A DNA stretch of 64,000 nucleotides from Vibrio ostreicida (GCF_013074385.2 NZ_JABEYA020000005.1:152288-216287); one strand, 5' to 3'. Counted from the stretch's first letter, positions 37,549 through 47,227 are shown. A program made the numbers and translations. Notes: generated by a model from the letters alone, not told the origin.

Positions 37549-38247
37549 ATGAATTCACTATTAGCTTTGTCCATTGCTTCAACACTATCGACTGGACAAA
37601 TTTGGTCTCATGAAGGCCAACCTGCACAAGTTGTTGAGCTATTTACCTCTGAAGGCTGTTCCAGTTGCCCGCCCGCAGACCGCTTTTTGTCGGAACTTGA
37701 GCATCACCCACATTTATGGAAACACGTGATCCCTATCGCCTACCACGTCGACTACTGGGACTATCTTGGCTGGCACGATGACTTTGCAAAAGCAGAATTT
37801 TCCCAATTGCAAAGACTGTATCGTGCCTACGATGTCGTAGATAGCGTGTATACACCCGGTTTTGTGGTCGATGGAAAGGAATGGCGAGGCTTTTTTAACT
37901 GGGTCAACCGCACACTGCCTAAGCAACACTCACCCGAAGCGACTCGTCTTATTCTCAGTCGTAAAGGTAACCAGTTCTCACTCAATTTTGATCGCGCTGC
38001 TCAGCTTGATGCCACCATCATCTTTTTGGTTAATAACAAAACCACTTTAGTCAAAGCTGGCGAGAATAAAAATAAAGCATTGGAGCATGATTTTATTGCG
38101 GTCGAACGCCAACAACGTCGTTCATCAGAGGGTGTTTGGCAATTTGATTTAAGACACCCCTTGAGTGACGTTGATGCGGTGGTCGCTTGGGTAACAGCCC
38201 CAGGTAGCTTTGAACGCATCCAGACCGTTGCTGGACAAATAGAGTAA
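37549..38247 (+). CDS. DUF1223 thioredoxin-like protein
   Basis: 232 residues. A short hydrophobic N-terminus precedes VVELFTSEGCSSCPPADRFLSEL, the CxxC-bearing start of the DUF1223 thioredoxin-like fold. YHVDYWDYLGWHDDFAKAEF and VYTPGFVVDGKEWRGFF follow. It is probably exported to the periplasm, where it could act in thiol redox chemistry. The exact role is not established. Confidence 0.85.
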   Translation: MNSLLALSIASTLSTGQIWSHEGQPAQVVELFTSEGCSSCPPADRFLSELEHHPHLWKHVIPIAYHVDYWDYLGWHDDFAKAEFSQLQRLYRAYDVVDSVYTPGFVVDGKEWRGFFNWVNRTLPKQHSPEATRLILSRKGNQFSLNFDRAAQLDATIIFLVNNKTTLVKAGENKNKALEHDFIAVERQQRRSSEGVWQFDLRHPLSDVDAVVAWVTAPGSFERIQTVAGQIE

Positions 38248-38335
38248 TGAATATAAATACGTGACATTGTCACGTACTGTTCTTTTCTTGATGGCTATTC
38301 TATAGTTAAGGACGAAGAACCAATAGGTACTTATC

Positions 38336-39121
38336 ATGGGAAAAATAAGGCGCTTAACACTGGCGCTGTGGCTATTCAGTTGGACGGCAGTGGCTAAGCC
38401 GATTGTTTTTGTTACCGACGTCTGGCCGCCATATGTACTGGATGCAAATGCGGGTAAAGGAAAAGGATTCTTTGTCGATTTGGTGACAGAGATGTGCAGC
38501 AATGGCCCGTACACCGTAGAAATCAATTATGTTCCCTGGCTAAGAGCAGAAACCATGGTAAAGCATGGATCAGCTTTTGCCGCGTTCCCCTATGCCACTA
38601 CTAAAACACGGCGTACTTTTGCTGATTTTTCGCTTCCTTTGACTCAATCTGCCAATCCGCCCAGAGTGTTCTTTTTTGAACCTCTTGCGCCTACCGAGCC
38701 CCCCAGCAACATCAGTGAGTTGATGACGTTTAGAGTTGGTACGTATCTTGGTTATTACATCAAGGAGAAGTTTGATGAGCAAGAGGCAGAGTACGTGCTC
38801 GCGCAAACAGAAGAACAGGCGTTTCGCCTGTTACAAAAAGGCAGAATGGATTATTTACCCGCCGACCCTGAATCGGGTTGGAAGTGGATTAACACGTTAT
38901 TTCCTGATGCCAAAGATAAGTTCGACGTATTGCCTGAGCCCTTTCCTGGCACATCTCTTCACCTAATGGTATCCCGAAAATACCCAGATTCAGACACCAT
39001 CTTGGCCCAGTGTGAACAAGGATTTAAGGCCATGTTCAACTCAGGCCGTTACCACCAATTGCTAAAACAAAAAGGCAAATCGGACTACGCCATTCCTCAC
39101 AGCGAATCGCCTGTCGATTAA
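38336..39121 (+). CDS. Periplasmic amino-acid-type substrate-binding protein
   Basis: 261 residues. The signal peptide (MGKIRRLTLALWLFSWTAVA) ends before KPIVFVTDVWPPYVLDANAG. The SBP family 3 fold continues with GFFVDLVTEMC, VPWLRAETMV, TKTRRTFADFSLPLT and FRVGTYLGYYIKE. No permease or ATPase gene is adjacent. It may feed a distant transporter or be a solitary sensor-type binding protein. Confidence 0.85.
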   Translation: MGKIRRLTLALWLFSWTAVAKPIVFVTDVWPPYVLDANAGKGKGFFVDLVTEMCSNGPYTVEINYVPWLRAETMVKHGSAFAAFPYATTKTRRTFADFSLPLTQSANPPRVFFFEPLAPTEPPSNISELMTFRVGTYLGYYIKEKFDEQEAEYVLAQTEEQAFRLLQKGRMDYLPADPESGWKWINTLFPDAKDKFDVLPEPFPGTSLHLMVSRKYPDSDTILAQCEQGFKAMFNSGRYHQLLKQKGKSDYAIPHSESPVD

Positions 39122-39125
39122 GCAT

Positions 39126-39154
39126 GGGGCAGGGGGCAGGGGGCAGGGGGCAGG
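39126..39154 (+). repeat. G-rich heptamer tandem repeat with G-quadruplex potential
   Basis: Four G-runs (G4, G5, G5, G5) are separated by CA and followed by CAGG, i.e. about four copies of GGGGGCA. The array starts 4 bp after the stop of the binding-protein gene. It satisfies the usual quadruplex pattern of four G-tracts with short loops. Confidence 0.85.
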
Positions 39155-39198
39155 AGTAAAACAACAAGAGCACCAAACGCACCCTTGTCTTTATTCCG

Positions 39199-39756
39199 TT
39201 ACTTTTTGCGGCAAAACTCACAGCGAAGCCAAATAGACTGGCCATCAACTTTACCAGAGAAGAGAGCAGGATCATCTTGCGCCAAGCCAATTCCCCGAAC
39301 CACTGTGCCTTGTTTGACGACCATCGATGAGCCTTTCACCGGTAGATCCTTGATAATAGTGACATCATCGCCTTTCTCAAGTTCTACCCCGTTACTGTCA
39401 AGATGTTTATCATCGTCTGACATTCCGATCAACGCCCAGTTTTTGGTGTCTTCTTCCATGTACATCATGTCGAGTAAATCTTGTGCCCAGCTTTCACTGT
39501 TCAAACGCGTAAGCTGCCTCCAGGCCGTCACCTGAACCGCAGGTAAAGGGCTCCACATACTATCGTTGAGACAGCGCCAATGATTAATATCTTGCGGTTT
39601 TTCGATTTCACTCAGACACTGCTCACACACCATGATGGCGTGATCAACAGTGACATGGCTGTGCGGTGGCACAGCAAAGGCGGTTAATGGAGCGTCGGCA
39701 CTGCACAACTCACATTGGGATTGGCAGCGTTCTAATAGGGTCGCTTCTGAAGACAT
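39199..39756 (-). CDS. PhnA/YjdM-family protein
   Basis: 185 residues. An N-terminal zinc-ribbon-like part has two Cys pairs (CQSQCELCSADAP and VCEQCLSEI). The C-terminal PhnA domain has LDSNGVELEKGDDVTIIKDL, PVKGSSMVVKQGTVVRGI and IWLRCEFCRKK. The family was once linked to phosphonate use, but its role is unproven. The gene is convergent with the binding-protein gene. Confidence 0.85.
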   Translation of the reverse strand: MSSEATLLERCQSQCELCSADAPLTAFAVPPHSHVTVDHAIMVCEQCLSEIEKPQDINHWRCLNDSMWSPLPAVQVTAWRQLTRLNSESWAQDLLDMMYMEEDTKNWALIGMSDDDKHLDSNGVELEKGDDVTIIKDLPVKGSSMVVKQGTVVRGIGLAQDDPALFSGKVDGQSIWLRCEFCRKK

Positions 39757-39958
39757 AACAGACTCAAATATCGTAGTAGTAATGTAAGCTCGCCATTATC
39801 CACTTTATCCATCAAAAATAAAGGGATATTAAGGCCCTCCGATGGCAAGCTCTTTCTGTTCAACTTCATGATTAAACCGTCGTCGCAGCGACTTTACTGA
39901 TTTAAGTCCAAACGGTATATTGAGCGCGACTCATTCGCTCAACTTTGCAGGTTAACGT

Positions 39959-41041
39959 TTGGAACTACTGGCCATAAATTTATTAGGTAAACCGCTGCGA
40001 CTAGAAGCCTCTCTCGCAGGCTGGCAACAACTATTTTGGGATAACCAATTGGTATCCCAATTGGATGCCGACGGAGCCAATAAGAAGCACTTTACTCACG
40101 AGTTCACTTTGATCAGTGAAGCACGCCCCTTATCTTGCCGGCTTGAAATAACCCTTGAGTGGCAGCCATTTCTTATGGAATATCAAGCGACGGTCAACGA
40201 GCAATTGGTCTTATCAGGCCAGAGAGAGACCAAGGACATAGAGCAACAATCGCCCTACAATCCGCCAAAAGCGGAAAAAAAACTCAGCGTGATCGGGTTA
40301 TTCAGTCTCGCAATGAAAGGGTTTAAGAGCGCTAAGCTGATCAAAGTCGCATTGGCTTCAGCAAGTCTTGCCGCGTATTCATGGTTGTTTTCGTTTCAGT
40401 TTGCTTTGGCACTGATAGCCTGCTTGGTCTTTCATGAATACGGTCATGTGAGAGCAATGAAATACTTTGGCATGAAGACCAAAGGCATTTATCTGGTGCC
40501 GTTTCTCGGTGGACTGGCGCTCAGTGATGAAAAAATCAATACACGCTGGCAGGACGTCGTCATCTCAATCATGGGGCCGATGTTTGGTCTGGTCTTGTCG
40601 GTCTTGCTTCTGATCGCGTACTGGGCGACGGGGGATATGTTTTTTGCTGGTTTATCCGTGTTCAATGCTTTCCTCAACCTCTTTAACTTACTGCCAGTGT
40701 TGCCTTTAGATGGGGGGCATGTATTAAAGAGCATCAGCTTTTCGATGAACAGCGTCGCGGGCATGGTGGTTTGCACACTCGCAGCCATTGGGGGCGTGGT
40801 ACTCAGCTACTCGTTAGGTCTAACTTTGTTCGGCTTCTTGCTGATCATGGGGAGTCTGGAGATTGCACTGGAATGGCGCGGACGACATCATAGCCACCTA
40901 TTACCGTTGGCTCGCTACGGTCAGGTAGTTTCTGCTATTTGGTATGCCTCATTGGTGTCAGCATTGATCGGCATTATCGTTTACTTTGCACAAACAGGTG
41001 ACCAACTGCTGAGATTACCATTGATAATACTGGGTGCTTAG
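39959..41041 (+). CDS. M50-family (site-2 protease-like) membrane metalloprotease
   Basis: 360 residues from a TTG at 39959. A soluble beta-rich N-terminus (1-110) is followed by membrane helices. The zinc motif is in LVFHEYGHVRAMKYFGMKT (HEYGH near 161). The second motif is LNLFNLLPVLPLDGGHVLKS (Asp ligand near 247). No PDZ domain is visible. It probably cleaves membrane-embedded substrates; target unknown. The start is uncertain because no ATG occurs near the N-terminus. Confidence 0.85.
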   Translation: MELLAINLLGKPLRLEASLAGWQQLFWDNQLVSQLDADGANKKHFTHEFTLISEARPLSCRLEITLEWQPFLMEYQATVNEQLVLSGQRETKDIEQQSPYNPPKAEKKLSVIGLFSLAMKGFKSAKLIKVALASASLAAYSWLFSFQFALALIACLVFHEYGHVRAMKYFGMKTKGIYLVPFLGGLALSDEKINTRWQDVVISIMGPMFGLVLSVLLLIAYWATGDMFFAGLSVFNAFLNLFNLLPVLPLDGGHVLKSISFSMNSVAGMVVCTLAAIGGVVLSYSLGLTLFGFLLIMGSLEIALEWRGRHHSHLLPLARYGQVVSAIWYASLVSALIGIIVYFAQTGDQLLRLPLIILGA

Positions 41042-41043
41042 AT

Positions 41044-41066
41044 TTTGGGGAGACATGCTCCCCAAA
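41044..41066. terminator. Bidirectional terminator
   Basis: TTTGGGGAG and CTCCCCAAA form a perfect 9-bp stem with a 5-nt loop. It lies between the converging M50 and M48 protease genes. Confidence 0.75.
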
Positions 41067-41072
41067 TGGGCA

Positions 41073-41858
41073 TCAGCAATCCGGTTTACTTACAGGGTAG
41101 TGGGGTAAGATCTGTATCTTAGCGGAAAGATCCTGAATTCGACTGTCGTGAGACGGGTGAGTCGAGAGTAATTCGGGTGGTTGCTGCCCGCCAGCGACCT
41201 TAGCCATATTTTTCCATAACTGGAGGCTTTGTTGGGGATCAAAACCCGCTTTGGCCATGATCTCTAGCCCAAGAATATCGGCTTCAGATTCTTGAGTACG
41301 CCCATAAGGAAGTAACACCCCGTATTGAACACCCAAACCAAGAGCGGCCAGCGCCGTCTGTTGATATTGAGCGTAACCAGATGACCCAATCGCCACCCCG
41401 GTCAGTTTTATCCCAGCGTCGGCAAGTTGAGATTGAGACAACCTTTCATTACCGTGCTCGGCTAAGACGTGAGCAATTTCATGACCAATAACGGCCGCCA
41501 ATTGATCCGAGTTGTTCGCCACTTTCAGTAAGCCGGTGTAGACACCGATTTTACCTCCCGGCAAAGCAAACGCATTCACCTGATCACTGTCAAATACGAC
41601 CACTTCCCACTCACTAAACTCTAATTGGGCAGGCAACTGTTCAATCAAGGCTTTCGATACACACTGAACATAAGCGTTGATCTTGCTGTCTTTACTAATC
41701 GGTTGCTGTTGCTTCATCTGGCCAAACGATTGAGCGCCCAGCGCGCTCATGTCGTTATCCGAAAAGAGAAGGAGTTGGTGACGCCCAGTCGGGGAAGCAC
41801 CACACCCCGCAATGGCAATGGCCGTGGCGAAGACACTGCACTTCAACCAAGTTTTCAT
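41073..41858 (-). CDS. M48-family metalloprotease lipoprotein (LoiP/YcaL-like)
   Basis: 261 residues from the ATG at 41858, with GGAG upstream. The lipoprotein signal ends AIAIAGC. The zinc site is VIGHEIAHVLAEHGNERLS (near residue 130) and the third ligand is in RTQESEADILGLEIMAKAGF. STHPSHDSRIQDL closes the domain. It is probably an outer-membrane-anchored periplasmic quality-control protease, like E. coli LoiP/YcaL. Confidence 0.9.
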   Translation of the reverse strand: MKTWLKCSVFATAIAIAGCGASPTGRHQLLLFSDNDMSALGAQSFGQMKQQQPISKDSKINAYVQCVSKALIEQLPAQLEFSEWEVVVFDSDQVNAFALPGGKIGVYTGLLKVANNSDQLAAVIGHEIAHVLAEHGNERLSQSQLADAGIKLTGVAIGSSGYAQYQQTALAALGLGVQYGVLLPYGRTQESEADILGLEIMAKAGFDPQQSLQLWKNMAKVAGGQQPPELLSTHPSHDSRIQDLSAKIQILPHYPVSKPDC

Positions 41859-41941
41859 CAAAGACTCCGAATCGTGATTGATTTTTTCTCATCATACCAT
41901 TGGGTTACACTAGTGGGTACATAACAGTAATGAGAAAGACT

Positions 41942-42406
41942 ATGACTATCTGGAAACGCCCGATCGACCTCAAAAGACTCAACGCCAGTTCCGAAAATAC
42001 CCTCATCGAGCATCTTAATATTGTTTATAGCCAAGTTGGCGATGATTTTATTGAAGCGACGATGCCTGTTTGTGCTTTTACTCATCAACCCCTTGGTATG
42101 TTGCACGGCGGCGCATCGGTTGTTTTGGCTGAAACCTTGGGTTCGGTGGCCGCCAATTTTTGCGTCACGGAAGACGCGTATTGTGTCGGGTTAGACATCA
42201 ATGCCAACCACATACGCACAATGCGAGAAGGCTTAGTCGTAGGGCGTGCTGAACCTGTCCACCTTGGAGTTTCAACTCAGGTATGGCAAATAAACCTTGC
42301 CGATCAACGTGGCCGCTTGGTGTGTAGTAGCCGTTTGACGATCGCGGTAAAGAAAGTCCGCAATGAAAAACAATCCTTGAAAGGGGGGAAAATAAATGGT
42401 CATTAA
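41942..42406 (+). CDS. Hotdog-fold thioesterase (MenI/YdiI-like)
   Basis: 154 residues from the ATG at 41942 with GAGAAAG upstream. The active-site helix MLHGGASVVLAETLGSVAAN contains the catalytic Glu, and VGLDINANHIRTMREGLVVG follows, as in YdiI/MenI. The likely reaction is hydrolysis of 1,4-dihydroxy-2-naphthoyl-CoA in menaquinone synthesis, or of other acyl-CoAs. It overlaps the DUF3389 gene by 11 bp. Confidence 0.88.
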   Translation: MTIWKRPIDLKRLNASSENTLIEHLNIVYSQVGDDFIEATMPVCAFTHQPLGMLHGGASVVLAETLGSVAANFCVTEDAYCVGLDINANHIRTMREGLVVGRAEPVHLGVSTQVWQINLADQRGRLVCSSRLTIAVKKVRNEKQSLKGGKINGH

Positions 42407-42629
42407 TTTTACTGGTGGAAAAGTGATTGTTACGCCTTACGAAATTGTAATCAAACTTGTTTCTAAACATAAGGTAACCCTAGAAGCTCAGGTGGATGCC
42501 GTACAACTCATTGGTGGTGGTGCCAATGTGATTGCAGCCAACGGCAGTGAAACAAAGTGGTCGTTAAAATTGGACAACACAGAGCAATTACAAGATATCG
42601 CGAACGAAATAGGGCTTGAAATCCAATAA
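42396..42629 (+). CDS. DUF3389 family protein
   Basis: 77 residues, matching the small Vibrio DUF3389 type (MVINFTGGKVIVTPYEIVIK, ending LQDIANEIGLEI). It is beta-rich and soluble. It overlaps the thioesterase gene, so it is probably co-translated. Function unknown. Confidence 0.8.
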   Translation: MVINFTGGKVIVTPYEIVIKLVSKHKVTLEAQVDAVQLIGGGANVIAANGSETKWSLKLDNTEQLQDIANEIGLEIQ

Positions 42630-42705
42630 TCAAACATTGGGCTTGCTTATGGATTATTAAATAAGGAAACTTAAAGCAATCTAAGATGGATGAGATTTCC
42701 CCTTT

Positions 42706-44415
42706 ATGAGTAGCCCCAGACTGCGCGTTCAATTCGAAGCCTTGTTTGAGCATTACAACGGAAAAGATTGTGGCGTTCAATTAGAAGACATTACCGATAT
42801 TCTTTTTTGCACGCGTCGCAATGCACGGATCGTCCTAAATAAGATGGAACAAGAGGGTTGGATCGAATGGCATCCCTCTCCGGGCAGAGCCAAACTTTCA
42901 CAGTTGGTCTTCAAACGAAGCCGCACCGATGTCAGTGAAAACTTAGCTCGTCGGTACCTTGAAGAAGGGAAAATTGCTCAGGCGTTAAACGTTCTTGATC
43001 AAGACTCCGCCAAGTTGGCTCAGGTGGTCGAGCGCTACCTTGGAGTTCAACAACACGCTGGGCAGCAGGTGGTTCGTCTTCCTTATTATCGTCCGCTCTC
43101 CATGTTAAACCCGACTAAACCTCTGCGTCGCTCAGAGCAACACATTGTTAGGCAGGTATTTAGTGGCTTAACACGGTTGGATGACAATGAAAACCTGTGC
43201 CCCGATTTGGCTCATACATGGGAAAAATTGTCGCCAACGCGTTGGCGCTTTTACCTAAGACCGAATGTTAGATTTCATAACGGTGATGTGCTCACCACAG
43301 ACATTGTCGTCGATTCCTTGTTAGCTCTCAAAAGCACAAACCTATATCGGCATCTTGATCAAGTGAGTAGCCCTAGCCGTTGTGTCATTGACGTGACCTT
43401 AACCAGAGCAGACCATTACTTGCCACTTTTGCTCTCAGAATCAGAGGCGAAAGTCCTGCTGCCGGAAAAATCTCGTTCGGATGACTATGATCTAAATCCA
43501 GTGGGCACAGGGCCATACCGAGTCATCGAAAATGACGATAAACGCTTAATTTTATCCGCCTTTGATGGTTACTTTGGTTTTCGTCCTTTAATGGATCGTG
43601 TAGAGGTGTGGGTCATTGACGATGTACACTCTTCGATGGTGTTCCCAAGCTTATCCAGCCCACTGAAACCCCCAGTGACCGTACTAAGCGATGATGTAGA
43701 CCTTGATCCTGGGTGCACCTACCTTCTGCTCAATCGTCGCAATGGATTAGCCAAGTCTGATGAATGGGCCAATTACTTTAGTTGTAGGCTCAGCTCGCTC
43801 AACCTTTACCAGCAACTCCCCCAAGATAAAATCGTTGATCTTGGAGTGCTGCCTGCCCATGGCTTAAAACCTGGCTGGTATCATCATCGACGTCAGGGAC
43901 AATATGCGTCACCCCCTTCCTATCGGAAAGTCACGATTGCGTATCATGCTCAGCACCCGATGTTTCCGACCCTTGTTCATTGCATTGTCGAGCTCCTTAA
44001 ACAGGATAATATTGATGTTGAACTGATGAAATACGATATTTCGCTACCCGATATCGAACAAGTGGATATCTGGATTAAGCCAATGGGCATCGCCAATCAT
44101 AGAGACGATGCCTTGGTCGCTTGGTTACTGAACTACAGTGATATCAACTTGGTCAGCAAAGCGGAAGATTTCAGAGAATGGACAAACATCGTTGAAACGT
44201 GGCAAGCACAGGAAAAATCTACTTTTCCTGCTAAAACCCTAGGTATCGCCTTGGTTGATGCGATGCAAATTATTCCCATGTTTCACTGTTGGTTAGGCGT
44301 CAGCAAAGATCAGTGTGGCTCGCTGCAAAATGCCAAATCAAATGCGTTGGGCTGGTTTGACTTCAGTCAGGTATGGGTTAAACCCGAGCATTTTGATGAC
44401 GTGAGTGACTGTTGA
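42706..44415 (+). CDS. sgrR: SgrR-type transcriptional regulator
   Basis: 569 residues. An N-terminal winged helix (ITDILFCTRRNARIVLNKME, residues 25-50) is followed by GWIEWHPSPGRAKLSQLVF. A solute-binding family 5 domain (about 160-560) includes WRFYLRPNVRFHNGDVLTT and NPVGTGPYRVIENDDKRL. In E. coli SgrR senses sugar-phosphate stress and activates the sRNA SgrS. No sgrS-like gene is recognisable here, so the target is open. Confidence 0.85.
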   Translation: MSSPRLRVQFEALFEHYNGKDCGVQLEDITDILFCTRRNARIVLNKMEQEGWIEWHPSPGRAKLSQLVFKRSRTDVSENLARRYLEEGKIAQALNVLDQDSAKLAQVVERYLGVQQHAGQQVVRLPYYRPLSMLNPTKPLRRSEQHIVRQVFSGLTRLDDNENLCPDLAHTWEKLSPTRWRFYLRPNVRFHNGDVLTTDIVVDSLLALKSTNLYRHLDQVSSPSRCVIDVTLTRADHYLPLLLSESEAKVLLPEKSRSDDYDLNPVGTGPYRVIENDDKRLILSAFDGYFGFRPLMDRVEVWVIDDVHSSMVFPSLSSPLKPPVTVLSDDVDLDPGCTYLLLNRRNGLAKSDEWANYFSCRLSSLNLYQQLPQDKIVDLGVLPAHGLKPGWYHHRRQGQYASPPSYRKVTIAYHAQHPMFPTLVHCIVELLKQDNIDVELMKYDISLPDIEQVDIWIKPMGIANHRDDALVAWLLNYSDINLVSKAEDFREWTNIVETWQAQEKSTFPAKTLGIALVDAMQIIPMFHCWLGVSKDQCGSLQNAKSNALGWFDFSQVWVKPEHFDDVSDC

Positions 44416-44416
44416 G

Positions 44417-44668
44417 ATGGCAAAACCGAATAAGAAACAGCCCTCCCAAACCATTGATATTAAATGTGTAAAGTGTCATCACGCACTTTTAAAATACCGT
44501 AAAGGTGGCAAGGGGGCGTTGGTTAAGTGCTTTAAAGAGCGCATCGTTGACGATTATACGGATGGTGATTGTCGTTGCCCAGGCTGTGGCGCAGAATTTG
44601 CCCGAGAAACCTTAATACGAGGGACGCCCGCTTACAAAATCATTGGCGGTAAAGTGGCGGTGAAATGA
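44417..44668 (+). CDS. Small zinc-ribbon protein
   Basis: 83 residues from the ATG at 44417, 1 bp after the sgrR stop. It has two CxxC pairs (IKCVKCHHALLKYRKGG and CRCPGCGAEFARE), which would hold one zinc. It is basic and probably nucleic-acid or protein binding. Placement directly behind sgrR implies co-transcription. Confidence 0.7.
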   Translation: MAKPNKKQPSQTIDIKCVKCHHALLKYRKGGKGALVKCFKERIVDDYTDGDCRCPGCGAEFARETLIRGTPAYKIIGGKVAVK

Positions 44669-44872
44669 TCAAACTTTCGAGATGTCTTCTCACGAAATTT
44701 CCTCTTAATTGACGAAGGTGACTGTTAAAAATAACGATAACAAGGCTTTTTTATACTTTAGAGCACAAAATTGTTAAAAATCTCGTCAAACGCTATCAAT
44801 GAATTGGAAAGCTGTTAGAATTACGCCGAATAAAATCACTCGATCAATTTTGCAAACAATAGGAATTCTACA

Positions 44873-44950
44873 ATGGAACTAGGTCTTATCATCGCTTTCA
44901 TCGTCACATCAGCGGTCATGGTTAAGAAAGAGATGACAAGCTCAAAATAG
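44873..44950 (+). CDS. 25-residue membrane protein
   Basis: It reads MELGLIIAFIVTSAVMVKKE followed by MTSSK. The ATG has TAGGAA 7 bp upstream. The first 17 residues form a short hydrophobic helix, and a basic tail follows, suggesting Nout-Cin insertion. A terminator lies 45 bp downstream. I know of no family. Confidence 0.55.
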   Translation: MELGLIIAFIVTSAVMVKKEMTSSK

Positions 44951-44999
44951 TACAGTTTCATTCATACCATTTTTGTATTCTTTTTTGAATGAACGTGAA

Positions 45000-45021
45000 A
45001 GCTCCTTAATAGGAGCTTTTT
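45000..45021 (+). terminator. Rho-independent terminator
   Basis: AGCTCCT and AGGAGCT pair around TAAT, followed by T5. It ends the 25-residue ORF's transcript before the convergent heme-receptor gene. Confidence 0.8.
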
Positions 45022-45097
45022 GTTTATACCGGGTGAGAAAACAACAAAGCCAGCACACGCTGACTTTGTGAATCAGTCTTCTAATACGGCCAAATGT

Positions 45098-47227
45098 TTA
45101 GAAGGTGTAATGAGCGGTGACGGCCCAATTGCGACCCGCTTGTGTATCATCATCATTCAATGCGCCTTCGCCGCGGACATCATTCCATTTCCAATACTTT
45201 TTATCAGTTAGGTTAAACAGACCCGCTCTCAGCGTCAGGTCGTCCATCGGGCGATAGTAGGCCGTCAAATCAATCACAGTAGCACTGGGTGTGCCGACTT
45301 CATCAGCAGTTCTGATACTGCCATCTGGGTCAACGTTAATGTCGGACAGTTTCTTCTCTGCGTAATACTTCATGGCCAAACTGGTTCCCCACATTTTGCT
45401 CGGCGCATCATAGTCAAAAGACAACACGGCGTTCCAAGGTTGGATAGAGTTGAGAGGTTTGTTCTCGCCATCTTCACCTTGAGTGTAACTGGCGGCGATA
45501 TTACTCGACAACCCTTTCGGCAAGTCAAACAACTCACTCACCGCCAATTGGTTTGAAAATTCAATGCCTTTGATGGTCGCTTTGCCAATGTTTTGGTGCT
45601 GGAACTCAGAGGCGCCTGCGCCAATATCGACAACATCAATAAAGTTTTTGTAATCACTATAGAAGATGGCTATCTCGGAGTGAGAAACATCGGTGTTATG
45701 ACGATAACCCGTTTCATAGGTAATGCTTTCCTCTGATTCCAAATCTGGGTTTGGAACATTCGTGTAGCCGTGCCCCGGCATCGAATAGTACAACTCTTCA
45801 AACGTTGGCGCTCGATGACCCTGGCTGATCTGGGCAAAGACTTTGGAGGTGTCATTGAATGAATACACGGTGCCAAGGCGAGCCGTCAACGCTGAGCTAG
45901 AATTTGTCTGATACGTTTGCCCGCTTGGGATCCCAGTCGTAGAGGCATCGGGCTTAGTTTCAAACTTGTCCCAGCGCACCCCTGGGGTCACAATAAGGTC
46001 GTCTTCCATAAAGGAGATTTGATCTTGTACAAACAAGCCAATACGAGTCTCTGTCGCGTTAGGTTGATAAAAGTAGGTCGAGGCCTGATCATTGTTGCTA
46101 CGATCGATAATATTGTTATCATTACGAATATCCTTTCTCGCAAGTGCTAGGCCATAGGTAAAAAAGTGTTCCGAGTTATCCAGTGACAAGTATTTATCAA
46201 TCTGGACATCACTTTGAATGCCTTTGTCTTCGTATGAATAGTCTTTAATTTCATTGACAACACTCCCGCGGGAAGTCCCAACACGATCAGTGATGTTATT
46301 TTGCTCATGCGACAACCAGCTTATTTGAGTGCTGACTTTGTCGGCCAGAGCGGTTTCTCCTTTCCAAATATGCTTGAGGCTCAGGCGAGTGCGATCCGTC
46401 GTATCATTGTTGGTGTACGAGGAGAAAGAAGCATGCTCGATATTACCGGACGCCTTTTGAGCAATGGATTCACCGGTAAATTCAATGCGATTCGCGCTAT
46501 CAATTTGATACTGAAGTTTGACAAGAAGGTTGTCTGCTTTCGCATTCACATCTTTTGGCGAGTAGTCTTGGTAATTTCCTTGTGCAAAGTTATCGATTAA
46601 CTCGGCATCATTGCGGGTATAGGCGACCATCGTCTCTAAGTCACCGCTACGATTTGCCAACACAACGTTCTCGGTAAATGCGTCATTGCGAGAGTCAAAA
46701 CCGAATTTGATTTGCCCTCCAAACCCATCACCCTCTGTTAGAAAGTCACTCGGGTCCTTGGTTTGAAAGGCGACGATGCCACCAATACCATCTGAACCAT
46801 ATAAGCTAGACGCCGACCCTTTTACCACTTCCACCGCTTTGATCATATCAGTGTCGAGGGCAATACGACCAGAAGAGATAAAAGAAAATGACTGGTCATA
46901 AAGATAGGGCTGTGAAACACCATCAACCAATATGTTGACACGGTTTCCTTCCATACCACGAATATTAATATGCTGGATACCCATCCGGCCATCAGAAACA
47001 ACATCTACACCCGGGGTATACTGCAAGACATCATCAACATTCGACGATAACGTTTTCTCAATTTGCTTGTCGGTGACGACGGAGACAGACCCAGCGACAT
47101 CTTCAAGTTGTTGTTCCGTTCTCGTTGCCGATACCACGACTTCTTCAAATAGTGCATACTCTTGAGCATGAGCGTTTGAAGTAAGAGCCAGCACGACTGA
47201 CGCTGATAGTAGCGATTTTTTATACAT
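45098..47227 (-). CDS. hutA: TonB-dependent heme receptor (HutA-type)
   Basis: 709 residues. After the signal peptide (ending SNAHA) comes the TonB box region EEVVVSATRTEQQLEDVAGS, a plug domain with GVDVVSDGRMGIQHINIRGM, and a 22-strand barrel ending in AVTAHYTF. The FRAP/NPDL heme-receptor signature is present as GHRAPTFEELYYSMPGHGYT and NVPNPDLESEESITYE. It imports heme through the outer membrane with TonB energy. A Fur box upstream indicates iron repression. Confidence 0.9.
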   Translation of the reverse strand: MYKKSLLSASVVLALTSNAHAQEYALFEEVVVSATRTEQQLEDVAGSVSVVTDKQIEKTLSSNVDDVLQYTPGVDVVSDGRMGIQHINIRGMEGNRVNILVDGVSQPYLYDQSFSFISSGRIALDTDMIKAVEVVKGSASSLYGSDGIGGIVAFQTKDPSDFLTEGDGFGGQIKFGFDSRNDAFTENVVLANRSGDLETMVAYTRNDAELIDNFAQGNYQDYSPKDVNAKADNLLVKLQYQIDSANRIEFTGESIAQKASGNIEHASFSSYTNNDTTDRTRLSLKHIWKGETALADKVSTQISWLSHEQNNITDRVGTSRGSVVNEIKDYSYEDKGIQSDVQIDKYLSLDNSEHFFTYGLALARKDIRNDNNIIDRSNNDQASTYFYQPNATETRIGLFVQDQISFMEDDLIVTPGVRWDKFETKPDASTTGIPSGQTYQTNSSSALTARLGTVYSFNDTSKVFAQISQGHRAPTFEELYYSMPGHGYTNVPNPDLESEESITYETGYRHNTDVSHSEIAIFYSDYKNFIDVVDIGAGASEFQHQNIGKATIKGIEFSNQLAVSELFDLPKGLSSNIAASYTQGEDGENKPLNSIQPWNAVLSFDYDAPSKMWGTSLAMKYYAEKKLSDINVDPDGSIRTADEVGTPSATVIDLTAYYRPMDDLTLRAGLFNLTDKKYWKWNDVRGEGALNDDDTQAGRNWAVTAHYTF

